Numbered from the stretch's first letter, positions 43,272 through 52,677 are shown. The stretch is DNA of 64,000 bases from Pedobacter steynii (GCF_900103665.1 NZ_FNGY01000006.1:186001-250000), one strand, 5' to 3'. Program-made: numbers and translations. The notes: a model not told the origin generated them from the sequence alone.

Positions 43272-43757
43272 TTATTTTCTGACCTTAAATGTAAAGTACT
43301 TTTGAGAAAAATAACTGAATACCGTAAGGACCACAGTAATGATAATCTTTGAAATTGTCGGATAAAAACCGAAGGCCTCTACCAGTACTTTCAGCATGGC
43401 GAGGTTCAGCAGGATGTTGGTTACAAATACAGAACCATAGCGAAAGAGCTGGATCCTTCCCTTGAGGTTTGACTTCGTGAAAATCAGGTATTTATTGAGG
43501 ATAAAACCGATACAAAAGGTGATTAACGACTCAATGGCCAGTGCCGCTACCGGAGCAGTAATCAGACCGGGAAGAAAAGGAATGGAGAGCTTTACGTCTT
43601 TTTGATGTAAAATCCAGTTATAGGCAATATAATACACCACAATCCCCGATGCTGCGGTTGTACTTCCCGATACCAGATAACGGAAAGTATGAAGCGATAA
43701 CCAGCGGGAAAAAGGAGGATAAAAAAAGTCTATTAATCTTAATAACGCTTTACGCAT
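43272..43757 (-). CDS. GtrA-family membrane protein
   Basis: A 161-residue protein with four membrane helices in two pairs. FRYLVSGSTTAASGIVVYYIAY and YGSVFVTNILLNLAMLKVLVEAFGF are typical of GtrA, which flips or supports lipid-linked sugars in surface polysaccharide assembly. It starts 2 bases after the sulfatase gene's stop, so the two form an operon. The glycan involved is unknown. Confidence 0.87.
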   Translation of the reverse strand: MRKALLRLIDFFYPPFSRWLSLHTFRYLVSGSTTAASGIVVYYIAYNWILHQKDVKLSIPFLPGLITAPVAALAIESLITFCIGFILNKYLIFTKSNLKGRIQLFRYGSVFVTNILLNLAMLKVLVEAFGFYPTISKIIITVVLTVFSYFSQKYFTFKVRK

Positions 43758-43759
43758 GC

Positions 43760-45688
43760 TTATTTGAAGGTTAATTTATTCTCTATCATCCTGTTGTTAT
43801 ATTGCTGTCTGAAGGCCTTTAAATTCTTTTCCAATTTCTCTGCGATCAGTGGTTCCTGTTTCAAAATATTGTGTTTAACCAGGCGGTCTGTTTTTAAGTT
43901 ATAGAGTGCCAGATTGTCTTTTCCATCATTTACCAGGTAGTAATCACCCATGTAAAAATTGAAAGAACCATCGTTATTGTTCAGGACAAAGTTATCCGTT
44001 TTTTTATCAAAAGCATCAAAACCGAAAGAGAAATAAGGTTTGTCGTAATGCAGATAGTTCAATACGGTAGGCATAATGTCTATCTGTTGTACCAGTTTAT
44101 CCGCTTTTCCTTTCAGTTCTCCTCCCGGGCGGTAAAACAGAATTGGAATCGAGAAATACCCCGGGGAGTTTTGGTATTCAGGCAAATAAGACACCGTTGC
44201 ATGGTCTGCACAGAGTACAAACAGCGTGTTTTTATACCATGGCATTTTAGACGCTGTTCTAAAGAAATTGCGCAGGGCCATATCGGTATAACCAAGAGGT
44301 TCCTGTACCGGAAGTGGTCCTTTAGGGAATTTGCCAACGTATTCATCCGGCAGGCGGAAAGGGTGATGAGAAGATAAAGAGAAGAAACTGGCAAAGAAAG
44401 GTTGTTTCAGCGTATTCATTTCATTTGCCATATACTGCATATATGGATCATCCCATATCCCCCAGGTACCATCAGAATCACCTTTCTTCTGGTACTCATT
44501 TTGTCCGAAATACTTTTTAATCCCTGCAAGGTGGGTATAGGAAGAGAAACCCATGGAACCGTTTGGTGCACCATGGAAAAACGCCGTCTCATAACCTTTC
44601 TCTCCTAACAATTGGGCAATACTTGTGGTTTTATTGCCGGAATAGATCGAAAGGACGAAGGGTTCATTAATAGAAGGGATTCCGGTGATGACCGAAGGCA
44701 GGGCATCTATGGATTTACGCCCGTTGGCATAGGTATGTGTGAAGGTATAGCTTTCGCCCACAAGGGAATCCAGGAAAGGGGTATAGCCCTTATACTTGCC
44801 TTCCAGTAAGTCCTTATTAAGGCTGCCTACATGCTCCTTGCCCAGACTTTCAATAATCAGAAAAACGACATTTAACTTTTTAAAAGCAGCGGTATCCGCT
44901 GGCTGATGAATTGGGTTATAGATGGCATTCAGCGTTTGTTCATCGTAATAATTTACAGGTTTTAATTTGGAAACCCTAAGTGTCCTGATGATTGCGAAAG
45001 GTGTATTGAGCACCAGGCTCATCTGATCGGGAGTATCTACAAATTCGCCCGCATTGCTTAAAGTGATCGGTCTGGTGCCGAAGCCCCATCCGCCACGTAC
45101 CCCTGTGATACACATTAAAGTGATCGCCAATAATAATCCAGTATGTAAAAGATAGATTGGCCAGGTAAACCTGACCGTATTTTTAACCTTTACCAATTGA
45201 TAAAGTTTGTGGAAGGCCCAGATGAAAACCGCAAGGACGACCAACAGGTACCAGTAATCCTTTAAAAAGTCTACAAAGAGCTTAAATTTATTCTGCTCAT
45301 TGCTGAACTGACCAAAAACTGTTGCAGTTGTTCTTTTTAAGGTGAATTTATAATATACGAAATCAATCAGATTGGCGATGATGCCAATGCTGTTGGTGAT
45401 GATAAACAGCCATTTGCAAAACTTTTGAAAGCCTTCACTATAACGGAATGGGAAGGGGATCAAATGAAGCAGGATGTAAATCGCATTGATATAGATTAAG
45501 GCAGAAACATCAAATTTAAGTCCGCCCCAAAGCATATACAGGTATTTCGGGAAAGTAATGTTCTGAAAAAGCCCCTGATTAAAAAGGTAAAATCCAATTC
45601 TGCACAAGGTATATAGGAACAGCAATATCAGGAAGCGATAGGCCAATACCAGATAGAGGTTCAGCCCTGTAGTGTCTTTTCTTTTCAA
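43760..45688 (-). CDS. LTA-synthase-family sulfatase/phosphotransferase
   Basis: A 642-residue membrane enzyme: five N-terminal helices (about 10-200) and a periplasmic sulfatase-fold domain (about 272-625). VVFLIIESLGKEHVGSL carries metal-ligand E280; the nucleophile is S326 in ANGRKSIDALPS; CADHATVSYLPEY carries further ligands. The family (LtaS, OpgB-like) moves phosphoglycerol or phosphoethanolamine head groups from lipids. Bacteroidota make no teichoic acid, so it may modify glycans or lipids. A TAAATTTG box is upstream. Confidence 0.87.
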   Translation of the reverse strand: MKRKDTTGLNLYLVLAYRFLILLFLYTLCRIGFYLFNQGLFQNITFPKYLYMLWGGLKFDVSALIYINAIYILLHLIPFPFRYSEGFQKFCKWLFIITNSIGIIANLIDFVYYKFTLKRTTATVFGQFSNEQNKFKLFVDFLKDYWYLLVVLAVFIWAFHKLYQLVKVKNTVRFTWPIYLLHTGLLLAITLMCITGVRGGWGFGTRPITLSNAGEFVDTPDQMSLVLNTPFAIIRTLRVSKLKPVNYYDEQTLNAIYNPIHQPADTAAFKKLNVVFLIIESLGKEHVGSLNKDLLEGKYKGYTPFLDSLVGESYTFTHTYANGRKSIDALPSVITGIPSINEPFVLSIYSGNKTTSIAQLLGEKGYETAFFHGAPNGSMGFSSYTHLAGIKKYFGQNEYQKKGDSDGTWGIWDDPYMQYMANEMNTLKQPFFASFFSLSSHHPFRLPDEYVGKFPKGPLPVQEPLGYTDMALRNFFRTASKMPWYKNTLFVLCADHATVSYLPEYQNSPGYFSIPILFYRPGGELKGKADKLVQQIDIMPTVLNYLHYDKPYFSFGFDAFDKKTDNFVLNNNDGSFNFYMGDYYLVNDGKDNLALYNLKTDRLVKHNILKQEPLIAEKLEKNLKAFRQQYNNRMIENKLTFK

Positions 45689-45707
45689 AGTTTTGATTTT
45701 AACCCTG

Positions 45708-45715
45708 CAAATTTA
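45708..45715 (-). promoter_or_regulatory. Promoter -7 box for the sulfatase-gtrA operon
   Basis: Minus-strand TAAATTTG, a perfect TAnnTTTG match about 20 bp before the start codon at 45688. Confidence 0.4.
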
Positions 45716-45770
45716 AGTATTGATAATGATTTATTGATGTTTAATTAACTGGCTTGTTGTATATAGCATA

Positions 45771-45806
45771 AAAAGGCTATCCCCTTTTACAGAAGACAGC
45801 CCTTTT
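45771..45806 (-). terminator. Terminator after the FMN-binding glutamate-synthase gene
   Basis: Minus-strand arms GGCTGTC and GATAGCC (45795-45801 and 45775-45781) allow one G-T pair and are followed by TTTTTAT. It ends transcription of the gene at 45835. Confidence 0.7.
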
Positions 45807-45834
45807 ATCAGTTTTATGCTCGCGGGAGCCGCAG

Positions 45835-47358
45835 TTAAGAGAAATAGATCTCCTTGAAATTCAAGGTTTTTGTCGTGTCAATTCTTCTGTTAAAACGTTC
45901 CGGTTTAATCTCCGACAGGCTATCAAAACCACAGGCTTCCATTAACTCTACTGTCGCATGGACGGTATTTTTATGGAAATTTGCGACCCGGTGTTTTTTG
46001 TCGGTCACATCGATTCCTTTGAATAAACTCTTATCCTGCGTAGCGATACCTACCGGACATTTACCACTGTCGCATTTCAGGGCCTGAATACAACCTAAAG
46101 CCATCATCATCCCTCTGGCACTGTAGCAGGCATCTGCGCCAAGGGCGACCACCCTCATGATGTCAAATCCGGTGATGATCTTTCCTGAAGCCAGAATTTT
46201 AATGTCATCCCTGAGTCCGTATTTCTTCAAGGTAATGTTTACAAAGGAAAGGGCATCCAGTAAAGGCATCCCTACATAATCTGTATATTCAAGAGGAGCT
46301 GCTCCGGTTCCACCTTCTGCACCATCTACGGTAATAAAATCCGGAGAGATTCTGGTCAGCGACATCGCTTCACAGATGTCAACAAATTCCTGTTTGCTGC
46401 CGATACACAGCTTAAATCCTACAGGTTTTCCTCCGGAAAGTTCACGCAATTGCTGAATGAAACGCATCAGGCCTGTTGCATTAGAGAAAGTACTGTGTGC
46501 CGGAGGAGAAAGGATGGTTGTTCCTGCCACCACGTTTCTGATCTCTGCAATTTCAGGGGTGTTTTTCGCTGCTGGTAAAATACCACCATGTCCCGGTTTT
46601 GCACCCTGAGATAATTTCAGCTCAATCATTCTCACATACTCTCTTTTAGCGTTCTTTTGGAATAAAGCAGCGTCAAACTTTCCTTCCGCATCCCTGCATC
46701 CGAAATAGCCTGTACCTACCTGCCAGATCAGATCGCCGCCACCTTTAACGTGATAGGGACTGATTCCTCCTTCGCCGGTATTGTGGGCAAATCCATTGAG
46801 GTTGGCCCCATTACTTAAGGATTGGATCGCTGTTTTGCTCAACGCACCAAAACTCATCGCGCCAATGTTCAGGATACTCAGGTTGTATGGCTGTAAACAG
46901 GCTTGTCCGCCTACTTTTACGCGGAGGTCCATATTGGTTAACTTCTTAGGGTAAATGCTGTGTGATACCCATTCGTATCCTTCCTGATAAGGGTCTACCT
47001 GCATTCCAAAAGCAACGGTTTCTCGTTCATTTTTTGCCCTTTGGTAAACAATAGAGCGCTGGCGGCGGTTAAAAGGTTTTCCATCCAGTTCCGATTCGAA
47101 GAAATACTGACGCATTTCAGGTCTGATGGATTCAAAGAAATAACGCAAACGGCCAATTACCGGATAATTGCGCAATACGGCATGTTTCGACTGAAAACGG
47201 TCGTAGGCCAATGCGGTTACTAAAATAACCGGCAGGGCGATCAATAGGTGGAACGCAGATTTTTGATAAAATGCATTCACGATTAAAGCTACAGTGCCCA
47301 GTAAGGCGATCCAAAGAAATACTGTTCCAAGTATAGAACGAAATTCTTTTTGTTTCAT
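45835..47358 (-). CDS. FMN-binding glutamate synthase family protein
   Basis: A 507-residue protein: two N-terminal membrane helices (about 10-50) and a large domain matching the FMN/Fe-S central part of glutamate synthase (about 100-480). Visible are NIGAMSFGALSKTAIQSL, NTGEGGISPYH, LKLSQGAKPGHGGILP, ITVDGAEGGTGAAPL and the Fe-S-like CIQALKCDSGKCPVGIA. It lacks the glutamine amidotransferase half, so it does not by itself make glutamate from glutamine. The electron acceptor is unknown. Confidence 0.9.
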   Translation of the reverse strand: MKQKEFRSILGTVFLWIALLGTVALIVNAFYQKSAFHLLIALPVILVTALAYDRFQSKHAVLRNYPVIGRLRYFFESIRPEMRQYFFESELDGKPFNRRQRSIVYQRAKNERETVAFGMQVDPYQEGYEWVSHSIYPKKLTNMDLRVKVGGQACLQPYNLSILNIGAMSFGALSKTAIQSLSNGANLNGFAHNTGEGGISPYHVKGGGDLIWQVGTGYFGCRDAEGKFDAALFQKNAKREYVRMIELKLSQGAKPGHGGILPAAKNTPEIAEIRNVVAGTTILSPPAHSTFSNATGLMRFIQQLRELSGGKPVGFKLCIGSKQEFVDICEAMSLTRISPDFITVDGAEGGTGAAPLEYTDYVGMPLLDALSFVNITLKKYGLRDDIKILASGKIITGFDIMRVVALGADACYSARGMMMALGCIQALKCDSGKCPVGIATQDKSLFKGIDVTDKKHRVANFHKNTVHATVELMEACGFDSLSEIKPERFNRRIDTTKTLNFKEIYFS

Positions 47359-47695
47359 AAATTGAGGATAAATAAAAGGAAAATGGTCAGACTGAGAGGA
47401 ACATGATTTAAGAATCGTATGCCTTCAGCATGATTTAAATGGTGATTTTGATAAATGAACAGGCCCCTGAATCAACGAAATCTTATGTGGAAAGACTCGG
47501 GGCAAAGAGAATAAAATCTCTGCAGGTACTCTGAAAGGCAAAGCCAAAGGCATAATTGTCTCTAACATATCGGCGGAAACGCCTATACACAGTTATATAT
47601 TTACCCTCACTTGCTTTCATCCGGGCAAAGCTCGGCACCTTTTTCTTCAATTCAAAGCAATTCAAAGCAATTCTAAGTTATTTAATTGTAAATAA
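47359..47695. other. Intergenic region, possibly structured
   Basis: A 337-bp spacer between two minus-strand genes. It holds a 10-bp tandem repeat CAATTCAAAG-like tract (47647-47675) and, on the minus strand, the short hairpin CCGAGC-TTT-GCCCGG near 47623-47638. A 60-codon minus-strand frame (47483-47665) covers most of it but resembles no known protein. I see no firm gene. Confidence 0.35.
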
Positions 47696-48403
47696 TTATT
47701 CCGGAAGGGAGACGAAGTCGATTACTGCACAATAACGGTAACGCCTATGAGGCTGAATACTCAATCCTATTGTGTTTAGTTTTGAGGAGGTATTCAGGAT
47801 GAGCTTTCTATGGCCAAGATCTGCAACCCCCTTGTCGAGCAATAACATACAGACGTTGGATAAGCCAGAAGTAAAGCCGAAAGCCAGGCATTCTCCGTTT
47901 GATTTATTGGGATATACCTTTCCAATGCGTTGTTGAACGGTACGCCCATCTTTGGAATTATGTCCTGCAAAATTATTTCTGTTCAGGTCTTTTGCATGTG
48001 ATTTCGCCACGTTGCTGAGCGCTTCATCGGGCCAGAATACTGGAAAATCCTTCACCTTCTCCAGATCTCTGCGCAGACTTCTGTAATAATTGTCGTTCCT
48101 GTTTACCTTTACTTCATTGTAATTTCCGTATTGCTGCATTTGCAGGTTATGGGCATCAACAAATTCCTGAAAATAGGTGTCGAAAAACTTAGCACCGTCC
48201 ATTCTGGCGAGGTTCATGTAAATGACCATATCTTTTTCTTCGGCTGTCAGGTAGTCTACATTGCCCGCAGTATTGGCCATTTTCAACTCCTCTCTTGTCC
48301 AGCTGTCGTCGGGATCTGATTTTTTGGATGAAGCAGAAGAGCCGGAAGAACCGGGAGAAAGCAGGGGGAATAAGAAACAAAGGGCAATTGTGATTATTTT
48401 CAT
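47696..48403 (-). CDS. CAP-domain (SCP/PR1-like) exported protein
   Basis: A 235-residue exported protein with signal peptide (MKIITIALCFLFPLLSPGSS) and a CAP domain over about residues 95-230. ALSNVAKSHAKDLNRNN, FAGHNSKDGRTVQQRIGK and NGECLAFGFTS supply the conserved His/Glu cavity residues, and DLGHRKLILN the second His. Bacterial CAP proteins are secreted and poorly understood. A low-complexity SSGSSASSKKSD linker follows the signal. It may be anchored or secreted. Confidence 0.82.
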   Translation of the reverse strand: MKIITIALCFLFPLLSPGSSGSSASSKKSDPDDSWTREELKMANTAGNVDYLTAEEKDMVIYMNLARMDGAKFFDTYFQEFVDAHNLQMQQYGNYNEVKVNRNDNYYRSLRRDLEKVKDFPVFWPDEALSNVAKSHAKDLNRNNFAGHNSKDGRTVQQRIGKVYPNKSNGECLAFGFTSGLSNVCMLLLDKGVADLGHRKLILNTSSKLNTIGLSIQPHRRYRYCAVIDFVSLPE

Positions 48404-48527
48404 TCGTGGTTATTGTGCTTAAATGCTAAGGTGATAAAGCATTTATCAGCGTTTTAACGCAAAAAACCGGCCATATTGTATACTATTGATTTTATTATTT
48501 TATGAAGTACAGGATTGGCTGACAAAG

Positions 48528-48558
48528 AAAAAGGATGTCTTTTGGGGACATCCTTTTT
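48528..48558 (-). terminator. Terminator after the TonB receptor
   Basis: 12-bp arms AAAAAGGATGTC (48528-48539) and GACATCCTTTTT (48547-48558) with a 7-base loop. On the minus strand it lies 19 bp after the receptor stop codon and ends in a T run. Confidence 0.88.
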
Positions 48559-48576
48559 CAATAGAAACAATTGTTT

Positions 48577-51057
48577 TTAGAATTTATAGCTCAGTGTAGT
48601 GATAAACTGTCGTGGTGCAATCGGGTTCACACTGTAGTTTTCATGAACAAAATAATTCAGTTCATTGGTGATATTGGCTACTTTGGCTAACAAGGAAAGC
48701 TTTTTCCAGGAATAGCCGGCGGAAAGGTCGAAGGTGGTAAAGGCACCTAACGGGATAATCCCTGTTGAGGTTCCTGATTTATTGGTATTTCTTCCACCAT
48801 TACGATCTCCGGTATAGTAGGCCGAAGCACCTAATTTAAGTCCTTTAAGGTCTCCATTCTGAAGGGTATAAAAAAGGGAAGCATTGGCCGTATTTTTTGT
48901 CGTCCCTACCAGACGTTCTCCTTCTTTGATTCCTCCGGGAATGATTACTTTGCCCGTATTATCTTTGGTCTCTTCCAGGGTTTTTTTATAACGCATAAAG
49001 TTATAGCTGTATCCTGCAAGAAAGTTCAGTCCTTTTACGATGGTTCCTGTGATGTCCAGTTCTAAACCATCACTGGCGGTCTTTCCGGTAAATTCTTTTC
49101 TATTGGTATCTGAATTTGGCATCCCCTGGGCATCGAACAATGCGGTTTGCGCAAACTTATTGTTAAGGATTCTATAAACGGTAAGGTTTGCGGACAATCT
49201 GCCATCCAGAAAGTCATTTTTAATACCGGCTTCATACTGATCAATAATGGAGGGATCCATTGGTGAATTGGTATTGATGTCAAGGCCGGCATTTGAGGTG
49301 AAGTTATTCGCATAGCTTACGTAAACAGAGGTCGTTTTAAAGGGCTCGTAGATTAAGCCGACTTTAGGTGAAAAAGCACTTTCTGTTTTTGATTTGTCAA
49401 TTCCATTTTTGTTGATCGTTTTTTGTCCGGTCAGGTAATCAGTCGTGGCCGTCCTCGGTGTCTTCTGGAAGGTATAACGAATTCCTGCCAATACTTTAAA
49501 CTGATCTGTTACTGCCACTAAATCCTGGATAAAAGCACCCATTCTGTAGATTGGAGTCTGGGTATCTGAAATTAGCGGAGTTTCAGGAAGGTTATTATTG
49601 GAAGGGATATTAAAGCTTGATCCATTGGTGATGTTCACCTGATCATAGTATTTGCTTTTAGTTACAGGGTCGGTCAGGTTATTAGGAACGGAGTATCCAT
49701 AAGCCTTGGTTTTTGACTGATCTGCATCAGCTCCAACGAGGATGGTATGTTGTATACTCCCGGTTTTAACTGATCCGTTTAAATTGATCTGTTGATTGAA
49801 AGTAGTTTCTTCTGTCTTTGAGCGGGTAAGTGCACGGTTCCAGGTACCATCTTGAGCGGCAAAGGGACGTTCCGAAGAAAAGTAATTCCTGTTGTAGGAT
49901 TGAAGTGCTGCAATTACATTCAATTTCCAGTTGTCATTGAATTTATGAGTCAGGTTTGCCTGGGCAGTGGTTGTATTGGTTTTATTGTATGCCCATTGTG
50001 TGTTTAGGAATACATTTCTTCCAATATTTTGTGGAAGCTTATTTCCAACAGTACCGATTCCAAAATCAGGTGTAAAATCACTTTTCAGGTAATCTCCCTG
50101 AATGAGAATTTCCGTATTTTTCCCTGCATTATACAATAGGGAAGGATTTACATACACTCTTTTGGAAGTTACATCATCTCTGAAACTCCCTGCATTTTCG
50201 TAGTTTCCAATCACGCGGAAGGCAAGATCTTTGGCAATTGGCCCATAGATGTCTGCAGTTGGCTTATACAGATCATAGCTTCCGGCACGCATGGAAACTT
50301 CTCCACCATAGTTGAATTTAGGTTTTTTAGTGATCATGTTGACCACCGCTCCACCTGAAACACCACCATATAGTAAGGCGGCACTTCCTTTTAGTATTTC
50401 TATTGATTCCAGGGTGCTTGTTTCAGGCATACCACCTGTAGTGGTGCGTGCACCGTTTTTAAATACGTTGTTTGTACCCAGAGCGTAGCCACGTGCATAA
50501 AAAGTTTCTCCGTTAACACCGCCACGGTTTGCACCGAAGGCAACGCCGTTTACATTTTTTAGGGCATCACTCAATCTGTTCATCTGCTGATCTGCAATCG
50601 TTACACTGCTAATGAGCTGAACGGCTTGAGGAAGATCTCTTGGCGATATAGCGATTTTACCTAACGTAACAGGTTTAAGATTCTGACTGTTGGTACCTGC
50701 GATGATCACCTCATTCAATTCTGAAGAGTTTTCTGACAGGATAAAGTCTACGGTCGCAGTTTGTCCTTCAGTAACTGTTACCTTTTGAGATTGCACCTGT
50801 AAACCCACATAAGAGGTCTTTATAGTATATTCAGCTGCCTTTAGATTGTGGAAGCTAAAAGTTCCATCTTCTTTTGTCAAGGTTCTTCTGTTGTTTTCGA
50901 TAATCTGAACGTTAACGTATCCGGCAGGTTGTCCATCTTTGGACCTTACTTTACCAGTAATGCTTCCCCTTGCCGGGGCAGATGCGAGTTGTGCGAATGT
51001 ATTTGCAGATAAAATTAAAAGTAGCGTAAAGCTAAGTAGTTTGTAGAGGTGTTTCAT
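48577..51057 (-). CDS. TonB-dependent siderophore receptor with carboxypeptidase-like domain
   Basis: An 826-residue outer-membrane receptor. In order: signal peptide (MKHLYKLLSFTLLLILSANTFA), carboxypeptidase-regulatory-like domain (about 32-115: GSITGKVRSKDGQPAGYVNV), plug (about 135-260: RDLPQAVQLISSVTIADQQ and LESIEILKGSAALLYGG), and barrel ending in LSYKF. GVAFGANRGGVNGETFYARGY marks a ferrichrome/ferric-siderophore type. The frame opens at 51090; ATG 51057 gives the signal peptide. A strong promoter with an iron-regulator-like dyad lies just upstream. Confidence 0.93.
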   Translation of the reverse strand: MKHLYKLLSFTLLLILSANTFAQLASAPARGSITGKVRSKDGQPAGYVNVQIIENNRRTLTKEDGTFSFHNLKAAEYTIKTSYVGLQVQSQKVTVTEGQTATVDFILSENSSELNEVIIAGTNSQNLKPVTLGKIAISPRDLPQAVQLISSVTIADQQMNRLSDALKNVNGVAFGANRGGVNGETFYARGYALGTNNVFKNGARTTTGGMPETSTLESIEILKGSAALLYGGVSGGAVVNMITKKPKFNYGGEVSMRAGSYDLYKPTADIYGPIAKDLAFRVIGNYENAGSFRDDVTSKRVYVNPSLLYNAGKNTEILIQGDYLKSDFTPDFGIGTVGNKLPQNIGRNVFLNTQWAYNKTNTTTAQANLTHKFNDNWKLNVIAALQSYNRNYFSSERPFAAQDGTWNRALTRSKTEETTFNQQINLNGSVKTGSIQHTILVGADADQSKTKAYGYSVPNNLTDPVTKSKYYDQVNITNGSSFNIPSNNNLPETPLISDTQTPIYRMGAFIQDLVAVTDQFKVLAGIRYTFQKTPRTATTDYLTGQKTINKNGIDKSKTESAFSPKVGLIYEPFKTTSVYVSYANNFTSNAGLDINTNSPMDPSIIDQYEAGIKNDFLDGRLSANLTVYRILNNKFAQTALFDAQGMPNSDTNRKEFTGKTASDGLELDITGTIVKGLNFLAGYSYNFMRYKKTLEETKDNTGKVIIPGGIKEGERLVGTTKNTANASLFYTLQNGDLKGLKLGASAYYTGDRNGGRNTNKSGTSTGIIPLGAFTTFDLSAGYSWKKLSLLAKVANITNELNYFVHENYSVNPIAPRQFITTLSYKF

Positions 51058-51065
51058 TTGCTTAT

Positions 51066-51119
51066 TTAGACTTAATCTAACGAACGGCAAATGTACTTCC
51101 TGATTTTGATATGACCAAA
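51066..51119 (-). promoter_or_regulatory. Promoter and TTAGA-N5-TCTAA dyad of the TonB receptor
   Basis: On the minus strand the -33 TTTG (51116-51119) is 20 bp before the -7 box TACATTTG (51088-51095), both matching Bacteroidota consensus. Just downstream, around the transcription start, is the dyad TTAGA-CTTAA-TCTAA (51066-51080). A Fur- or DtxR-like iron repressor bound there would block initiation. Confidence 0.7.
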
Positions 51120-51172
51120 TTTATCTGGATTAATTTTAAATAGTGCGAATCTGAGGCAGATAACCCATTCTA

Positions 51173-51190
51173 ATCACCTTTAGAGGTGGT
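51173..51190. promoter_or_regulatory. Short dyad overlapping the candidate sRNA promoter
   Basis: ATCACCT (51173-51179) and AGGTGGT (51184-51190) pair with one G-T and a 4-base loop. It overlaps the -33 TTG of the candidate small RNA, so it could be a repressor site. Confidence 0.3.
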
Positions 51191-51218
51191 TGTTAGAAAA
51201 AACATAAAAATATTTTTG
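51190..51218 (+). promoter_or_regulatory. Promoter of candidate small RNA
   Basis: TTG (51190-51192) is 18 bp before TATTTTTG (51211-51218), matching the TTTG/TAnnTTTG pattern. The predicted start is about 51222. Confidence 0.5.
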
Positions 51219-51221
51219 CAC

Positions 51222-51310
51222 AGATATAATAATCTGAATGTATGAGCGTCTATATATGTGAGAGCGTTAATTTAAACGGGGAGGCTTCGGACGAGGCTTC
51301 CCCGTTTTCC
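51222..51310 (+). ncRNA. Candidate small RNA of about 90 nt
   Basis: A promoter at 51190-51218 points into 90 bases that end in a GC-rich hairpin: AACGGGGA (51275-51282) with TCCCCGTT (51299-51306), an inner CTTCG/CGAGG pairing, and a TTTTCCTT tail. A 7-codon frame MYERLYM inside is too short to be convincing, so an RNA is favoured. It sits between the TonB receptor and the dicarboxylate operon. No known RNA family was recognised. Confidence 0.5.
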
Positions 51311-51548
51311 TTATAAAGGCTTCCCGTCCAATTCTGGTTTCTTTTGATAAAAAGATGTCCTCTTTAATTCCTTTATTATCCCCATAAAACTACATCATCA
51401 ATGTCCTGAAGGCCAGAAACTTTTAGGGAATCCCAGGCTTTTAACCTTTTTTATTTTTCAGAAGAAGGAAAAAAAATCTCAAATAAATGTTACCTTTCAG
51501 TAGGTATTCGATACTTTTTGAGTTTTTTCATCCCTTAACTTAAATATA
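51311..51548. other. Leader of the porin-DASS-sdh operon
   Basis: About 240 bp between the candidate RNA terminator and the porin ATG. It is T-rich and has only near-consensus -7 boxes (TACCTTTC at 51491, and TACTTTTTG at 51512). No operator or coding frame stood out. Confidence 0.35.
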
Positions 51549-52658
51549 ATGAAGTTCAATCTAACGCTGCTTTTCCTCCTTTGTTTGCCTTTTCTATCAA
51601 ATGCCCAGGGGATTGATATTCCGGTAACCTCCAAAACTAAACTCAACTTTTCGGGAATGCTGCAAAGTCAGTTCAATTACTCATTGGATGATGATATTGA
51701 CATTAAAGGATTGCACCATTCGGGTGATGAACAGGTTTCTCATAATTCTTTTTCCGTCAAAAGAGCACGGTTACAACTCAACGCCACCATCAGCGACCGC
51801 ATCAATGCGGTTATCCTGGTGAATTTTGGTGATTTTACCGGAAACCCCCAAAATAAAGTACTTGAAAATGCCTTTATCAAATACAGCATCAATGACTATG
51901 TGAACTTTCAGTTCGGTCAGTTTCGCCCGCAGTTCGGACAAGAGGACAATTATCCGGTAGATTTTGTACAGTCTATAGATTATTCCAATCAGTATTACCT
52001 GTTTGGGGGGAACAGCTGGCAGAGTTTCCAGATTGGTGCTAGTTTCTCCGGTAAAATCAAAGACATTGCTGTTCCTATTGAATATGCTATAGGCATTTTT
52101 AACGGCAATAACCGGAATACCGTCGACAACGACGATGGCAAGATTTTTCCCGCACGACTGGTTTTTGGGCTGAATAAAGAAACACATTTGGGGCTCAGCG
52201 GAGGAGCCGGTAAAAATATGGGACAGAAGATCTGGGCTTATGGAATAGACCTGGACTATAAAAAACAACTCAATGAAAAATGGGGGATAAAATTCACCTC
52301 CGAATACAAACAGGGAATCAATAGTCAGGAATTCTTTAACCAGACAAGCCCTGTGATTCCGGTCAGCCGCTATGCGATGAGAGGGATTTATGTCTTGCCA
52401 AATGTCAGTTACAGCTTCAAAAATACAAGACTGAAAGACCTGGAATTTGCCTTTCGTTACGAATATCTGGATGCCGATTTTAAGCAGTCGGGCAATGCCA
52501 GACAAACCTACATCCCTATGCTTAGCGCTTCTTTTGCCGAGGCCTATGCGATCCGCGTTCAGCTTGGTCTGATGATGGACAGGTATCAGAGAAATATACC
52601 AAACACCACAGAATACAATACCAACAGGGTGATCTGCCAGGTGCAGGCGCGCTTTTAA
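51549..52658 (+). CDS. Porin of the phosphate-selective porin O/P family
   Basis: A 369-residue outer-membrane barrel with signal peptide (MKFNLTLLFLLCLPFLSNAQ). Features include KLNFSGMLQSQFNYS, SFSVKRARLQLNATISDRINAVIL and FQFGQFRPQFGQEDNYPVDFVQS, family marks of OprP/OprO-like barrels. It starts the operon with a DASS transporter (19-base gap) and sdhCAB. That setting suggests passage of dicarboxylates such as succinate rather than phosphate; this is inference from position only. Confidence 0.85.
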   Translation: MKFNLTLLFLLCLPFLSNAQGIDIPVTSKTKLNFSGMLQSQFNYSLDDDIDIKGLHHSGDEQVSHNSFSVKRARLQLNATISDRINAVILVNFGDFTGNPQNKVLENAFIKYSINDYVNFQFGQFRPQFGQEDNYPVDFVQSIDYSNQYYLFGGNSWQSFQIGASFSGKIKDIAVPIEYAIGIFNGNNRNTVDNDDGKIFPARLVFGLNKETHLGLSGGAGKNMGQKIWAYGIDLDYKKQLNEKWGIKFTSEYKQGINSQEFFNQTSPVIPVSRYAMRGIYVLPNVSYSFKNTRLKDLEFAFRYEYLDADFKQSGNARQTYIPMLSASFAEAYAIRVQLGLMMDRYQRNIPNTTEYNTNRVICQVQARF

Positions 52659-52677
52659 CGAACTAATACGACAAACT

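Noticed and set aside
47483..47665. 60-codon minus-strand frame
   Set aside because: No family resemblance; the region is better described as a possibly structured spacer.
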